Shown here piece after piece: positions 27,406 through 36,590 of a DNA stretch of 64,000 bases. Both the position numbers and the translations under genes were made by a program. Numbering within the stretch: position 1 is the stretch's first letter; the number at the start of each line of letters is the position of its first letter. Source of the DNA: Oceanobacillus alkalisoli (GTDB taxonomy: Bacteria > Bacillota > Bacilli > Bacillales > Amphibacillaceae); assembly GCF_021556485.1 (NCBI RefSeq), contig NZ_JAKGBW010000003.1:62001-126000 (forward strand). Reading direction: 5' to 3'. Below the pieces are notes generated by a model. The model was not told the DNA's origin and did not search any database. It saw only the letters and a program-made list of their open reading frames with translations.

Positions 27406-29682
27406 TTAGACGGATGGTGCTTCTTCTTCGGCTTCTGTTTTGGAGACGAGGACGGTTCGTGGTTTGCTGCCTTCGTATGGGCCGACGATTCCTCTTGCTT
27501 CCATTGCGTCGATTAGACGTGCCGCTCGCGTATAACCAATGCGGAAGCGTCGCTGGAGCATGGAAACACTTGCGCTTTGCAATTCAACGATAAGCTCCAC
27601 TGCCTCTTCATATAGCTCATCATCCACTTCCTCCACCACTTCATTTGTATCTTCTGGAATCATCTCTTCCTGATAAGATGCTTTCTGTTGATCAATACAA
27701 TGATCAACAACGCGCTCCACTTCGTCATCAGAGAGAAATGCGCCTTGAACACGGACTGGTTTAGACGAACCGACAGGCATAAATAGCATATCTCCGCGAC
27801 CTAACAGCTTCTCTGCCCCACCGGAATCGAGAATCGTCCGGGAATCGGTTTGTGAGGAGACGCTAAATGCAATTCGAGATGGAATATTTGCTTTAATGAC
27901 TCCGGTAATGACGTCAACAGAAGGACGCTGCGTTGCAATAATAAGGTGGATTCCTGCTGCACGAGCCATTTGAGCAAGCCTTGTAATTGCGTCTTCCACA
28001 TCATTTGAGGCAACCATCATTAAGTCTGCTAGCTCATCGACAATAACAACAATATACGGCAGCTCTGCTTCCGCTTCCTCTTCCGAAACTGTTTGATTAT
28101 ATTTTCTTATATATTCGTTATACCCTTGAATATTTCTTGTCCCCGAATCAGAGAATAGATCATATCTCCGCTCCATTTCTGCGACAACTTTCTTTAAAGC
28201 ACGGGATGCTTTCTTCGGATCCGTGACGACAGGTGCGAGTAAATGCGGTATCCCGTTATATACATTCAATTCGACTTTTTTGGGATCGATCATCATCATT
28301 TTTACTTCATGGGGCTTCGTACGCATCAGAAGTGTTGTAATGATTCCGTTCACGCAAACACTCTTTCCGCTTCCAGTCGCTCCAGCAATCAGTAAATGCG
28401 GCATTTTATTAAGTTCTGTCATGATTGCTTCTCCTGAAATATCCCTTCCAAGCCCGACTAACAGTTTGGAAGACTTATCCGCGAGTGTATCATCCATCAC
28501 TTCACGTAAGGAAACCATCGCTATTTCTTTATTCGGGACCTCAATCCCTACTGCAGATTTACCTGGAATTGGTGCTTCAATCCGAATATCTTTAGCTGCG
28601 AGAGCTAAAGCAATATCGTCATGCAAACTAACAATCCTGCTTACTTTCACGCCAGCTTCCGGAGATATTTCATATTTGGTTACGGCTGGACCAACATTTA
28701 CTTTGGTAACCTTCGCCTTTACACCGAAGCTTTGGAATGTTTTTTCCAGCTTCCTTACCGTTGCTTGCACTTGTGACTTTTCGTATTGTTGACTCGTTTT
28801 GACTGGTTCACTCAAAAGGTCAATAGAAGGAAGGAGATATTCAGGATTTTCACTTTCCGCCTGGGAAAGCTCTGGATCATATATGTCCTCTTCCTCTTCA
28901 TCATTGTTATCTGCTGCAATCGTCGCAACTTTAGGCTTCTCTTCCCGGTAACTGATCTCAGTAAAATCATTAATAAGGGGTTCTTCCGGGGCAGGTGCTG
29001 TATCTTCCACTTGCGCTTCGGAGGCATAGACCGGTTCTTCCTTCTCCTTCCGATTTTCTTTGTAGGTACGCAGTCTTTCACTCATGTTCTTACCAAGCTT
29101 TTTCAAATAGGTGAAAAACTTAGCAACCAAGTCACCGATAGAAACTTCTGTAATGAATAATACTCCGATAATAATGGAGAAGACAGAGACAATGATTGCA
29201 CCAGCATAGGAAAATAGATAATAAGTAAAAGCAAAAAGAATAGCTCCAATCATTCCTCCACCAGTACGGCTTGATGGTACTTGCCCGCTAATATATGATA
29301 TAAAGTTATCCCAAGTTGCAACAAGAACAGAAACATTCTGCCCACCTTGTATAAGTGGCTCATAGGTCTGGACATGTGTTAGCAAAAGGACGCCGGCAAA
29401 TAAAATATAAAAACCGGCCATTTTTCTCGTTAGATAATTTGGGTATTTTCGTTTAATTAATAATACAATACCTGTAACTAATAAAAACATGGACGCAACA
29501 AAATACCAGATCCCTAAGAAAAAATGAAAGAAATATTCTAACCAGCCTGGGATAGCTCCTTCACTAATGGCACTTGCACCACTTCCAAAAATAGCTAGAA
29601 AAATAAATAATAAACCTAACAATTCATATTTTAATAGATTTGATTTTTTTGTGGACTTCCTTTTTCGTTTTCTCTTCGCCAT
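27406..29682 (-). CDS. spoIIIE: DNA translocase SpoIIIE/FtsK
   Basis: An ATP-driven DNA pump that moves the chromosome into the forespore and clears DNA from the septum. The protein has 758 residues. A basic N-terminus precedes four membrane helices (about 18-175) and an acidic linker to about 290. The motor follows, with Walker [10 protein letters not shown] near 435 and Walker [11 protein letters not shown] near 535. The C-terminal gamma winged helix reads DNA polarity ([14 protein letters not shown]). The ATG at 29682 follows GAGGTG by 5 nt. The position beside tepA/ylzJ matches B. subtilis spoIIIE. Confidence 0.95.
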   Translation of the reverse strand: MAKRKRKRKSTKKSNLLKYELLGLLFIFLAIFGSGASAISEGAIPGWLEYFFHFFLGIWYFVASMFLLVTGIVLLIKRKYPNYLTRKMAGFYILFAGVLLLTHVQTYEPLIQGGQNVSVLVATWDNFISYISGQVPSSRTGGGMIGAILFAFTYYLFSYAGAIIVSVFSIIIGVLFITEVSIGDLVAKFFTYLKKLGKNMSERLRTYKENRKEKEEPVYASEAQVEDTAPAPEEPLINDFTEISYREEKPKVATIAADNNDEEEEDIYDPELSQAESENPEYLLPSIDLLSEPVKTSQQYEKSQVQATVRKLEKTFQSFGVKAKVTKVNVGPAVTKYEISPEAGVKVSRIVSLHDDIALALAAKDIRIEAPIPGKSAVGIEVPNKEIAMVSLREVMDDTLADKSSKLLVGLGRDISGEAIMTELNKMPHLLIAGATGSGKSVCVNGIITTLLMRTKPHEVKMMMIDPKKVELNVYNGIPHLLAPVVTDPKKASRALKKVVAEMERRYDLFSDSGTRNIQGYNEYIRKYNQTVSEEEAEAELPYIVVIVDELADLMMVASNDVEDAITRLAQMARAAGIHLIIATQRPSVDVITGVIKANIPSRIAFSVSSQTDSRTILDSGGAEKLLGRGDMLFMPVGSSKPVRVQGAFLSDDEVERVVDHCIDQQKASYQEEMIPEDTNEVVEEVDDELYEEAVELIVELQSASVSMLQRRFRIGYTRAARLIDAMEARGIVGPYEGSKPRTVLVSKTEAEEEAPSV

Positions 29683-29828
29683 TTCTTCACCTCGCAATCG
29701 AAAATCGATTGATAAAACCCTCACCTGTTTATTGGCAAGGGTTTGTTCGTTTAACTCATCTAATTATAGCATACTTTCATTCGTTTTTTCCTATTTCTGC
29801 CGTTAATGCGGGATAATTTTAATAGGTG

Positions 29829-29944
29829 AATGAATTTCATAATTACCAAAGTCGGCTTTTCCATCACCATATGTAGTTGGGAACGAGCCAACTCAACTAC
29901 ATATGGTGATGCTGAAGCATTAAATACGTATTATGAAATTCATT
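29829..29944. repeat. Nested palindrome between ylzJ and spoIIIE
   Basis: A 116-bp structure with two perfect inverted-repeat pairs: an outer 15-bp pair AATGAATTTCATAAT (29829-29843) and ATTATGAAATTCATT (29930-29944), and an inner 18-bp pair at 29862-29879 and 29894-29911 around CATATG. Two unpaired 18-nt spacers separate outer and inner stems. It begins 4 bp after the ylzJ stop. No T-run follows, so it is not a standard terminator. Confidence 0.85.
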
Positions 29945-29948
29945 AAGG

Positions 29949-30155
29949 TTAATGCAGATAGGAACCTGGTCGGTAATGATCATTCAAATAATCATTCGGG
30001 TTCGTTGATACTAATTGGGTTAACATATATTCTCCGTTAGGGAACTTGTCAACATAGAGCATTTTCCCACCGTGAGAAACATAAGCTCGTTCCGCTTGTT
30101 CCTCCTCTGGATTTGCAAATACTTCTTCCAATTGTAATGGGGTATAGAAAATCAT
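29949..30155 (-). CDS. ylzJ: YlzJ-like protein
   Basis: A small conserved protein of 68 residues and unknown function, found next to tepA in Bacillaceae. It begins [13 protein letters not shown] and ends in a Tyr/Pro/Gly-rich tail (YRPGSYLH). Its ATG overlaps the tepA stop by 4 bp (ATGA), indicating coupled translation. Confidence 0.85.
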   Translation of the reverse strand: MIFYTPLQLEEVFANPEEEQAERAYVSHGGKMLYVDKFPNGEYMLTQLVSTNPNDYLNDHYRPGSYLH

Positions 30156-30871
30156 TGTAATACCTCTCCTTCCTCATCCTTTTCTCCGATAAATTCATTT
30201 ATTTTTTCTATTGCTTCTTTTATTCCGCCGACTTCATCAATCAATCCATGGGCCACGGCTTCATTGCCGACTACATTCGTACCGATATCCCTCGTCAAAT
30301 TCCCTTTCGCAAACATAAACTCTTTAAATGTTTCTTCCTTTATTTTAGAATGGTTAATTACAAATTGGATCACCCGGTCTTGCATTTTATCCAAGTATTC
30401 AAATGTTTGGGGCACTCCAATAACAAGTCCGGTTAATCGCACAGGGTGGATTGTCATCGTCGCGGTTGGTACGATAAAGGAATAATCTGTCGCAACGGCA
30501 ATTGGTACACCAATGGAATGGCCGCCACCAAGGACAACTGAAACAGTCGGCTTTGACAAGGATGCAATCATTTCAGATAATGCAAGTCCTGCTTCCACGT
30601 CGCCGCCTACCGTGTTTAGCAAAACAATAAGCCCTTCAATTTTTGGATTCTGTTCGATCGCTACAAGTTGCGGGAGCAGGTGTTCATATTTTGTCGTTTT
30701 ATTCTGAGGCGGCAGCTGCATATGTCCCTCTACTTGACCGATGATTGTTAGGACATGGATATTTGATTCCCCGGTCTCGGCGACATTTGTTTGTCCTAGT
30801 GCTTGTATTTTTTCGACGATACTGTCTGCTGGATTTTTTTTCAATTCATCAGGATTTGAATCTTTATTCAT
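30152..30871 (-). CDS. tepA: Translocation-enhancing protein TepA (ClpP-like)
   Basis: A ClpP-fold serine peptidase-like protein, in B. subtilis implicated in protein export and in degrading small spore proteins at germination. It is 239 residues from the ATG at 30871. The core contains [16 protein letters not shown] and the nucleophile-region GGGHSIGVP near 140, then [11 protein letters not shown] with a histidine near 165. GGAGG lies about 10 nt upstream of the start but within a hairpin arm. A terminator separates it from dapG. dapA and rnjB, which lie between dapG and tepA in B. subtilis, are missing. Confidence 0.92.
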   Translation of the reverse strand: MNKDSNPDELKKNPADSIVEKIQALGQTNVAETGESNIHVLTIIGQVEGHMQLPPQNKTTKYEHLLPQLVAIEQNPKIEGLIVLLNTVGGDVEAGLALSEMIASLSKPTVSVVLGGGHSIGVPIAVATDYSFIVPTATMTIHPVRLTGLVIGVPQTFEYLDKMQDRVIQFVINHSKIKEETFKEFMFAKGNLTRDIGTNVVGNEAVAHGLIDEVGGIKEAIEKINEFIGEKDEEGEVLQ

Positions 30872-30882
30872 AAACAAATAAC

Positions 30883-30926
30883 CTCCACCAATTTCATCAT
30901 TAGATATAGTATGTTCATTGGTGGAG
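30883..30926 (-). promoter_or_regulatory. Hairpin covering the tepA ribosome-binding site
   Basis: In the tepA leader CTCCACCAAT pairs perfectly over 10 bp with ATTGGTGGAG (30917-30926 and 30883-30892, 24-nt loop). The GGAGG ribosome-binding site of tepA (30882-30886) lies almost entirely in the second arm, so the folded mRNA would block initiation. This suggests conditional translation. Confidence 0.6.
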
Positions 30927-30952
30927 AGTTCCATGTATTCAGGCACTCCAAT

Positions 30953-30990
30953 TAAAAAAAGACGGGACAATCAATGATTGTCAGCCGTCC
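30953..30990 (-). terminator. dapG terminator
   Basis: GACGG...GACAATC and GATTGTC...GTC arms form a long, slightly bulged stem immediately after the dapG stop, followed by seven T on the minus strand. Confidence 0.88.
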
Positions 30991-32223
30991 TTAAAGCAAG
31001 CTTGATACTTTTTCACTTAATCTGAAGGTTTCATGTAGAGCATTCACTGCTTGTTTTAATTTTTCTTCAGGAACCAACACCCAAATGGTCGTGTGGCTGT
31101 CTGCTGCTTGCAGAATTTGAATATCTTGCTCTACTAATGCGGAAACGATTTTCGACGCTACTCCCGGGATACCGGTCATTCCTGCTCCGACTGCAGCAAT
31201 TTTTGCACAATGTTCGGCCATTGTTACATGGAGATCTAATTGCTTGAAGATTTGTTTTGCGTATGGAAGAGTTACGTTCGGCAAGGTGAATGCCAGTTGA
31301 TTTGGAGAGATATTAATAAAATCAATAGAAATCCCAGCAGCAGCTAATGCCTTAAATATAGCCGTCATGGAATAATCTGGGTTTTCTTTGCGCTTAATTT
31401 TCACTTGTGCAATTCCGGCTTGATGGGCGATTCCAGTTATTAGTTTCTTTTTGTTCCTTGGTTGTTTACCGTCTTCTTGCATGTTTGAGATAATGGTTCC
31501 ATGATTCCGTTTATAGGTGGAACGTACATGAAGTGGTAGTTTCGCTTGCATTGCGATTTCAACAGCTTGCGGATGAATGACTTTAGCTCCTTGGTACGCA
31601 AGATTACAGGTTTCCGAATACGTGCAATTCGTTAGTACTTGAGCAGAGGTGACAAGTTTTGGATCAGCGGTCATGACTCCGTCAACATCCGTAAAAATTT
31701 CTGCCCGAACTGCTTCCGTCGCTACAGCAAGAGCAGCAGCTGTCGTATCGCTTCCTCCCCTGCCAATCGTTGTTATGTCACCATTCTTTGTCTCACCTTG
31801 GAAGCCAGCTACTACAACACAATCGTAAGTATCAAAGGCATGTAGCAACCGTTTTGGATTCACATGTTGAATCCTTGCATTCATGTGATTTTCCGTCGTC
31901 ATTATTCCCGCTTGTGCCCCTGTAAAAGCTGTCGCACGCACTCCTGCTCGCTTTAGTTCATTCGCTACAACAACTGCTGAAATAATTTCCCCGCAAGATA
32001 ACAGGAGATCAAGTTCTCTATCTGCAGCGTTTGTTTCGGGGTAATTCACTAATTGCAGCAAGGAATCAGTTGCATAAGGTGCAGGAACTTTACCGAGGGC
32101 GGAAACGACAACTACCACCTTATAATTTTCTTCAATTGCTTCTTTCACATGATAAAGCACGTGTTTGCGGGAGCTTGGCGTTTGTAATGAAGTACCACCA
32201 AATTTCTGCACGAGAAGTTGCAT
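30991..32223 (-). CDS. dapG: Aspartokinase I (DapG)
   Basis: Phosphorylates aspartate, the first step to lysine, diaminopimelate and dipicolinate. The protein has 410 residues. The N-terminal kinase signature is KFGGTSL (7-13). GRGGSDTTAAALA and FTDVDGVMTADPK lie near 155-190, and tandem ACT domains follow from about 265. The position after asd and spoVFAB matches DapG, the diaminopimelate-sensitive isozyme that feeds the spore. The dihydrodipicolinate synthase gene dapA, normally next, is absent. Confidence 0.94.
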   Translation of the reverse strand: MQLLVQKFGGTSLQTPSSRKHVLYHVKEAIEENYKVVVVVSALGKVPAPYATDSLLQLVNYPETNAADRELDLLLSCGEIISAVVVANELKRAGVRATAFTGAQAGIMTTENHMNARIQHVNPKRLLHAFDTYDCVVVAGFQGETKNGDITTIGRGGSDTTAAALAVATEAVRAEIFTDVDGVMTADPKLVTSAQVLTNCTYSETCNLAYQGAKVIHPQAVEIAMQAKLPLHVRSTYKRNHGTIISNMQEDGKQPRNKKKLITGIAHQAGIAQVKIKRKENPDYSMTAIFKALAAAGISIDFINISPNQLAFTLPNVTLPYAKQIFKQLDLHVTMAEHCAKIAAVGAGMTGIPGVASKIVSALVEQDIQILQAADSHTTIWVLVPEEKLKQAVNALHETFRLSEKVSSLL

Positions 32224-32248
32224 TTCTTCACCTCTCTTTTAAATAAAA

Positions 32249-32296
32249 CAGCTACCATTACTTCTATATTTGTTTAAAGAATGTAATTAGTAGCTG
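32249..32296 (-). terminator. Hairpin in the asd-dapG gap (attenuator or weak terminator)
   Basis: CAGCTACCATTAC (32249-32261) pairs with GTAATTAGTAGCTG (32283-32296) with one bulge and a 21-nt loop. TTTTATTT follows on the minus strand. It lies 26 bp before the dapG start and could tune dapG level relative to asd. Confidence 0.5.
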
Positions 32297-32325
32297 CTTT
32301 GTTTATCATTTTAACGTTTTATAGT

Positions 32326-33372
32326 TTATAACCAATCATTCTCTACTACAGATTGGGCAATTTGAACCGTGTTTAATGCTGCACCCTTCACTAAATTATC
32401 GGAAACAATCCATAAGTGGAAGCCATTTGCTTTATCCGGGTCTTTCCTTACACGGCCAACAAACACTTCATCTTTATCGGCAGATGATAATGGAGTCGGA
32501 TAGACTTGTGCAGCCGGTTCATCTTGTAATACGATTCCTGGAGCTGTTTCAAGTACTTTCCAGAGATCTTCTACAGTCACATCATCTTTATCAATTTCAA
32601 TATATACACTTTCCGCATGAGATGTGAAAACCGGTAACCGAACACAGGTTGCCGCGACTGATAACGCCTGATCATGAAGTATTTTCTTCGATTCATTAAT
32701 CATCTTCCACTCTTCCTGTGTGTATCCTCCATCTGAAAATACATCAATCTGTGGCAGGGCGTTAAAAGCAATTGGATAATGCTTCTCTTCTCCACCTACA
32801 GGTAAGACGTTCGCTTCCATTTCCTTGCCATTAATATATTGCTCCGTTTGCTTATTTAGCTCATTAATCGCATTATCACCAGCACCAGAAACTGCTTGGT
32901 AAGTGGAGACAATTATTCTTGAAAGACCAAACGCATCTTTAATCGGATTTAATGCGGCAACCATTTGAATTGTTGAACAATTTGGGTTAGCGATAATCCC
33001 TTTATGATCTTTAATATCTTCTTTGTTTACTTCTGGAACGACTAGGGGTACACCTTCTGTCATACGGAAGGCACTTGTATTATCAATAACGACTGCACCG
33101 CGTTCTACTGCTTCATTTGCTAATGCTTTCGTTACAGATCCGCCTGCTGAGAAGAGGGCAATATCGACCCCTGCAAAACTTTCCGGTGTTGCTTCTTCAA
33201 TCGTTTTCTCTTCCCCTTTGAATTCGACTGTTTTACCTGCAGAACGTTTTGAGGCTAATACCTTTAACTCGTTAATGGGAAATTCTTTTTCCTCTAAAAT
33301 TTGTAATATTTTCTTTCCTACAGCCCCTGTTGCACCGACTACGGCTATATTGTAAGCATTTTTTTCTGCCAT
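32326..33372 (-). CDS. asd: Aspartate-semialdehyde dehydrogenase
   Basis: Reduces aspartyl phosphate to aspartate semialdehyde with NADPH. The protein has 348 residues. The cofactor motif GATGAVGKKIL lies near 13, and the catalytic cysteine is in NPNCSTIQM near 129. GGGAG lies about 9 nt before the ATG. It is downstream of spoVFB and upstream of dapG, the conserved spore dipicolinate cluster. Confidence 0.96.
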   Translation of the reverse strand: MAEKNAYNIAVVGATGAVGKKILQILEEKEFPINELKVLASKRSAGKTVEFKGEEKTIEEATPESFAGVDIALFSAGGSVTKALANEAVERGAVVIDNTSAFRMTEGVPLVVPEVNKEDIKDHKGIIANPNCSTIQMVAALNPIKDAFGLSRIIVSTYQAVSGAGDNAINELNKQTEQYINGKEMEANVLPVGGEEKHYPIAFNALPQIDVFSDGGYTQEEWKMINESKKILHDQALSVAATCVRLPVFTSHAESVYIEIDKDDVTVEDLWKVLETAPGIVLQDEPAAQVYPTPLSSADKDEVFVGRVRKDPDKANGFHLWIVSDNLVKGAALNTVQIAQSVVENDWL

Positions 33373-33438
33373 TTCTCGTTACTCCCTTCAATTGCTCTAA
33401 ATATTTGTACTGTTAGCGTCATATTATAACATAAAATT

Positions 33439-34026
33439 CTAATTATAAGAAATGATAATTGGTTGAAACTGATTTTTAGTTAGTGCAAATTTAATTGTGT
33501 CATGAAGAGACGGCCAATCCGCAACGAGCGAATTGGGTTTATCAAACGGTGCATCCTGACCGAATGGAATAAAGAATATATTTTTCGTCGCGATTAAACG
33601 CATTAAGTTCATTCCGTTCAAACCGAGGGCATCATTCGTCGAAACGCCCAAAACAACAGGAGAATCATTACGAAGGGTTGCCTTTGCAGCCATTAAGACA
33701 GCATTATCTGTGACTGCATTTGCTAATTTACTCAAAGAATTCCCTGTTAACGGCGCTATAACCATACAATCCAACGGAATTTTCGGACCAAATGGTTCAG
33801 CTTCGACAATGGTTGAAACTACTGGCTTACCAGTAATTTCCTCTATTTCTTTAATTTTATCTACTGCTTTACCATGGACCGTATCCGTATTCTTCACCGC
33901 ATTTGTAATAAATGGGTATACATCTGCCCCTTCCTTTACAAGACGGGTAAGCTCTTTAAATACGAAAACATGGGAATGATGGGAACCTGTAATACCGAAA
34001 CCAATTTTCTTTCCAGAGAGTGACAT
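33439..34026 (-). CDS. spoVFB: Dipicolinate synthase subunit B (SpoVFB/DpaB)
   Basis: The flavoprotein subunit of dipicolinate synthase, which makes the spore-core chelator. It is 195 residues long, of the flavoprotein (Dfp/UbiX) fold. GFGITGSHHSHVF near 8 and IAPLTGNSLSKLANAVTDNAV near 90 are the family hallmarks. GAAGGAG precedes the ATG. It begins 2 bp after spoVFA, so the two are translated together. Confidence 0.95.
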   Translation of the reverse strand: MSLSGKKIGFGITGSHHSHVFVFKELTRLVKEGADVYPFITNAVKNTDTVHGKAVDKIKEIEEITGKPVVSTIVEAEPFGPKIPLDCMVIAPLTGNSLSKLANAVTDNAVLMAAKATLRNDSPVVLGVSTNDALGLNGMNLMRLIATKNIFFIPFGQDAPFDKPNSLVADWPSLHDTIKFALTKNQFQPIIISYN

Positions 34027-34028
34027 GT

Positions 34029-34904
34029 TTATCTCCTTCCCTCTATAACTTGCGTAATGACATTCGCTAAAATCTTCCCAGATGTCTTCGGAGCAACAAT
34101 GCCGGGGAGACTTTTTGCAAGAATGGCTTTAATCCCGCGTTTTTCAGCAAAATCAAAATCTGTTCCACCCGGATTAGAAGCGAGATCAATAATAACCGTG
34201 TGTGCCGGTAATTTCTCAATAGCTGTACGCTTAATAACAAGTGCAGGTATCGTATTAATCAATAAGTCACATTGATCAAGATGATCCGGCAGCTGTTCAA
34301 TTGGTATCGCTTGAAGGTTCATCTCTGTAATCCGGGCCAGGTCACTTAAGCTTTTTGCAGCTACGCTTACGTTCGCCCCAAGACTAGAGAATTTATTAGC
34401 GATCGTATGACCGACACGACCAAATCCAGTTACAACGACATTGGATGAATGAATCGTATAATCCGTGTGCTCAATCGCCATCATGATTGCACCTTCAGCG
34501 GTAGGTATCGAGTTATAAATTGCAACGTCATCCCGGTTAAGAAGTGGTACAAGTTCAATTCCATTCATTTCAGTCTGTTCCTTTAAAAAATTATTTGCTA
34601 TTCCAGTAAACATAATGGCTGATTTCTTTAAGTTTTTAAACCATTCTTTTGTTAGTTGCAGCGGCTGATCGGAAAAAACAGTTTCTATATTACCGGATTC
34701 GTCCGTACCGGTAATCGGCAATATTAAACCATCTAGATCAGCAGGCTGAATCTCTGATAAATCGCTTTGCTTTAACCCTGTAAAGCTTTGGTCTAATTTA
34801 TCAAAACCAATTAGAACAATTGATATACCTGGTAATGCTTGCAGCTGGCGTATCAACTCCAGGTAGCGAGCATCGCCGCCAATTACAGCAATGAGTTGCT
34901 CCAT
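34029..34904 (-). CDS. spoVFA: Dipicolinate synthase subunit A (SpoVFA/DpaA)
   Basis: The NAD(P)-binding subunit of dipicolinate synthase, acting with SpoVFB in the mother cell. It is 291 residues long. The N-terminal segment has IAVIGGDARYLELI, and the Rossmann motif VVTGFGRVGHTIA lies near 160. DLASNPGGTDF and AKSLPGIVAPKTSGKIL are conserved near the C-terminus. The start is uncertain: the ATG at 34904 is 12 nt from GGAGG, while a GTG at 34913 is only 3 nt away. The ATG is used here. Confidence 0.95.
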   Translation of the reverse strand: MEQLIAVIGGDARYLELIRQLQALPGISIVLIGFDKLDQSFTGLKQSDLSEIQPADLDGLILPITGTDESGNIETVFSDQPLQLTKEWFKNLKKSAIMFTGIANNFLKEQTEMNGIELVPLLNRDDVAIYNSIPTAEGAIMMAIEHTDYTIHSSNVVVTGFGRVGHTIANKFSSLGANVSVAAKSLSDLARITEMNLQAIPIEQLPDHLDQCDLLINTIPALVIKRTAIEKLPAHTVIIDLASNPGGTDFDFAEKRGIKAILAKSLPGIVAPKTSGKILANVITQVIEGRR

Positions 34905-34990
34905 TATTGCCACTAACCTCCAAACATCATTTTCTCTCTATAGAATATGATGATTGCGCCTTAGAGTGATTGCAGATGGGATAATAAATG

Positions 34991-35024
34991 AAAAAAGGCT
35001 GATATCTCAAGATATCAGCCTTTT
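34991..35024 (-). terminator. ymxH terminator
   Basis: A 14-bp perfect stem (34993-35006 with 35011-35024, 4-nt loop) overlapping the ymxH stop, with a T-run on the minus strand. It separates ymxH from the spoVFAB group. Confidence 0.9.
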
Positions 35025-35269
35025 CATTCCATAAAATCCTCGGATTCCACAACGATCATGTCTTCTCCGATTACTTTAATGTTTCGCCAGCGGATTAATG
35101 ATTCGTCATCTTCCTTTTTTAAGCCGAACCATTTATAGGACGGGATAATAAATGCTTCAATTTGTCCTGTCTGTTCATTAATTTCCAAATCCGTCTGGCC
35201 GAGCACACCCAATTTAATCCCTTGCTTCACATCAATAATCTCTTTTCCACTAATATCCCTGAACCTCAT
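35024..35269 (-). CDS. ymxH: YmxH/YlmC, PRC-barrel sporulation-associated protein
   Basis: An 81-residue PRC-barrel domain protein of the YlmC/YmxH family, widespread in spore formers; its function is unresolved. MRFRDISGKEIIDV starts the family sequence, and FIIPSYKWFG lies in the middle. The ATG at 35269 follows GGAGG by 7 nt; the longer frame to 35299 lacks support. It lies between mlpA and spoVFA as in B. subtilis. Confidence 0.9.
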   Translation of the reverse strand: MRFRDISGKEIIDVKQGIKLGVLGQTDLEINEQTGQIEAFIIPSYKWFGLKKEDDESLIRWRNIKVIGEDMIVVESEDFME

Positions 35270-35345
35270 GCTTATCCCTCCATAATCCAGCTTATGCAAG
35301 GCGATAGAAAGTCATGAAGGAAATGAAAGAAAAACCGGGCATCCT

Positions 35346-36563
35346 TTATTCATTGGATGAAATGATTGCTGTCGCTGGTTTTGATTTAAATATTTGATCA
35401 ATGACATTACGAACGGAATGATGAGAAATCCAATCGATTTCTTTAATCATTTCATCTAATGAGCGATGTCTCTTCAATAACAATTCATTTCTTCCATTCC
35501 TGCTCATCCTGCTGCTTGTGCTTTCCAAACTCAGCACAAGATTTCCTTTTAATTGTTCTTTACTATTATGTAGCTCTTTATCTGTTATGCTTTGTTCAAC
35601 AAGCTGCTCAATCGTGTCATCAATTGTTTGCTGGAGTTTAGCTAATTGATTATTGCCAGTACCAGCATAAATCGTGAGTAAACCGTCTTCTAGAAACGAT
35701 GCATGATAGGAAAAAACAGAATAGGCAAGTCCTTGATTCTCGCGGACATCCTGGAAAAGTCGAGAACTCATGCTCCCACCGAGCACATTGTTTAATAAAA
35801 TCAAGCTATATGTAGATGTATCATTAATCGGTAACCCTCGATAACCAAGGCATAGATGAGCCTGCTCTGTATCTTTTTTCTTTATGATCGATCCTCCAAC
35901 GAAAAGAGGTGTTATTTCCTCAGCTTTTTTACTAGAGTGCGTGAACGTACCGAATTGTTCATCAATCTTTTTAACAAACGCCTCATCCGCGTTCCCAGCT
36001 ATGGAAATAACAATGTTTTCCGGAGTGTACTGCTCATCCATATAGTCCTTTAGCATGGCCGGATGGAATGACTCCAATTGCTTCTCAGATCCTATAATAG
36101 GATATCCAAGCGGATGACTGCCAAAAGCTGCTTGAGCGAGGAAGTCATGTACAATATCGTCTGGTGTATCCTCATACATTTTTATCTCTTCATAAACTAC
36201 TTTCTTCTCTCGCTCCATCTCTTCTTCATCGAAAGTCGAATTGAAAAACATATCCGCAAGAATTTCTAAAGCGAGTTCTTTATGGGTATCAAGAACTTTT
36301 GCATAAAAACAAGTGTACTCCTTAGAGGTGAAGGCATTGATCTGACCTCCAATGGAATCGAATGCTTCTGCTATGTCACGAGCTGTTCGTGTCTTTGTCC
36401 CCTTAAACAGCATATGTTCAATAAAATGGGATATGCCGTTGTTCTCAACCGTTTCATTTCGTGAACCTGTCAAAATCCAAATTCCGATTGTGACGGAACG
36501 AACAGCTGGGATTGTTTCAAGTACAATACGCAGTCCGTTTTTACTCTGGTGCTTCTGAATCAA
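35346..36563 (-). CDS. mlpA: MlpA (YmxG), M16-family zinc peptidase
   Basis: A mitochondrial-processing-peptidase-like protease of 405 residues. The zinc motif HFIEH near residue 46 with the downstream EEIKMYEDTPDD segment indicates an active enzyme. The start is TTG at 36563, supported by a G-rich ribosome-binding site 5 nt upstream. ylxY lies 27 bp upstream, conserving the pnpA-ylxY-mlpA order. Confidence 0.93.
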   Translation of the reverse strand: MIQKHQSKNGLRIVLETIPAVRSVTIGIWILTGSRNETVENNGISHFIEHMLFKGTKTRTARDIAEAFDSIGGQINAFTSKEYTCFYAKVLDTHKELALEILADMFFNSTFDEEEMEREKKVVYEEIKMYEDTPDDIVHDFLAQAAFGSHPLGYPIIGSEKQLESFHPAMLKDYMDEQYTPENIVISIAGNADEAFVKKIDEQFGTFTHSSKKAEEITPLFVGGSIIKKKDTEQAHLCLGYRGLPINDTSTYSLILLNNVLGGSMSSRLFQDVRENQGLAYSVFSYHASFLEDGLLTIYAGTGNNQLAKLQQTIDDTIEQLVEQSITDKELHNSKEQLKGNLVLSLESTSSRMSRNGRNELLLKRHRSLDEMIKEIDWISHHSVRNVIDQIFKSKPATAIISSNE

Positions 36564-36590
36564 GGTTGCTCCCCCCTAAAAATGTTCAAA

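Noticed and set aside
32224-33438. Lysine riboswitch upstream of asd or dapG
   Set aside because: The gaps are about 100 and 65 bp, too short for the roughly 170-nt lysine aptamer, and no aptamer motifs are seen.
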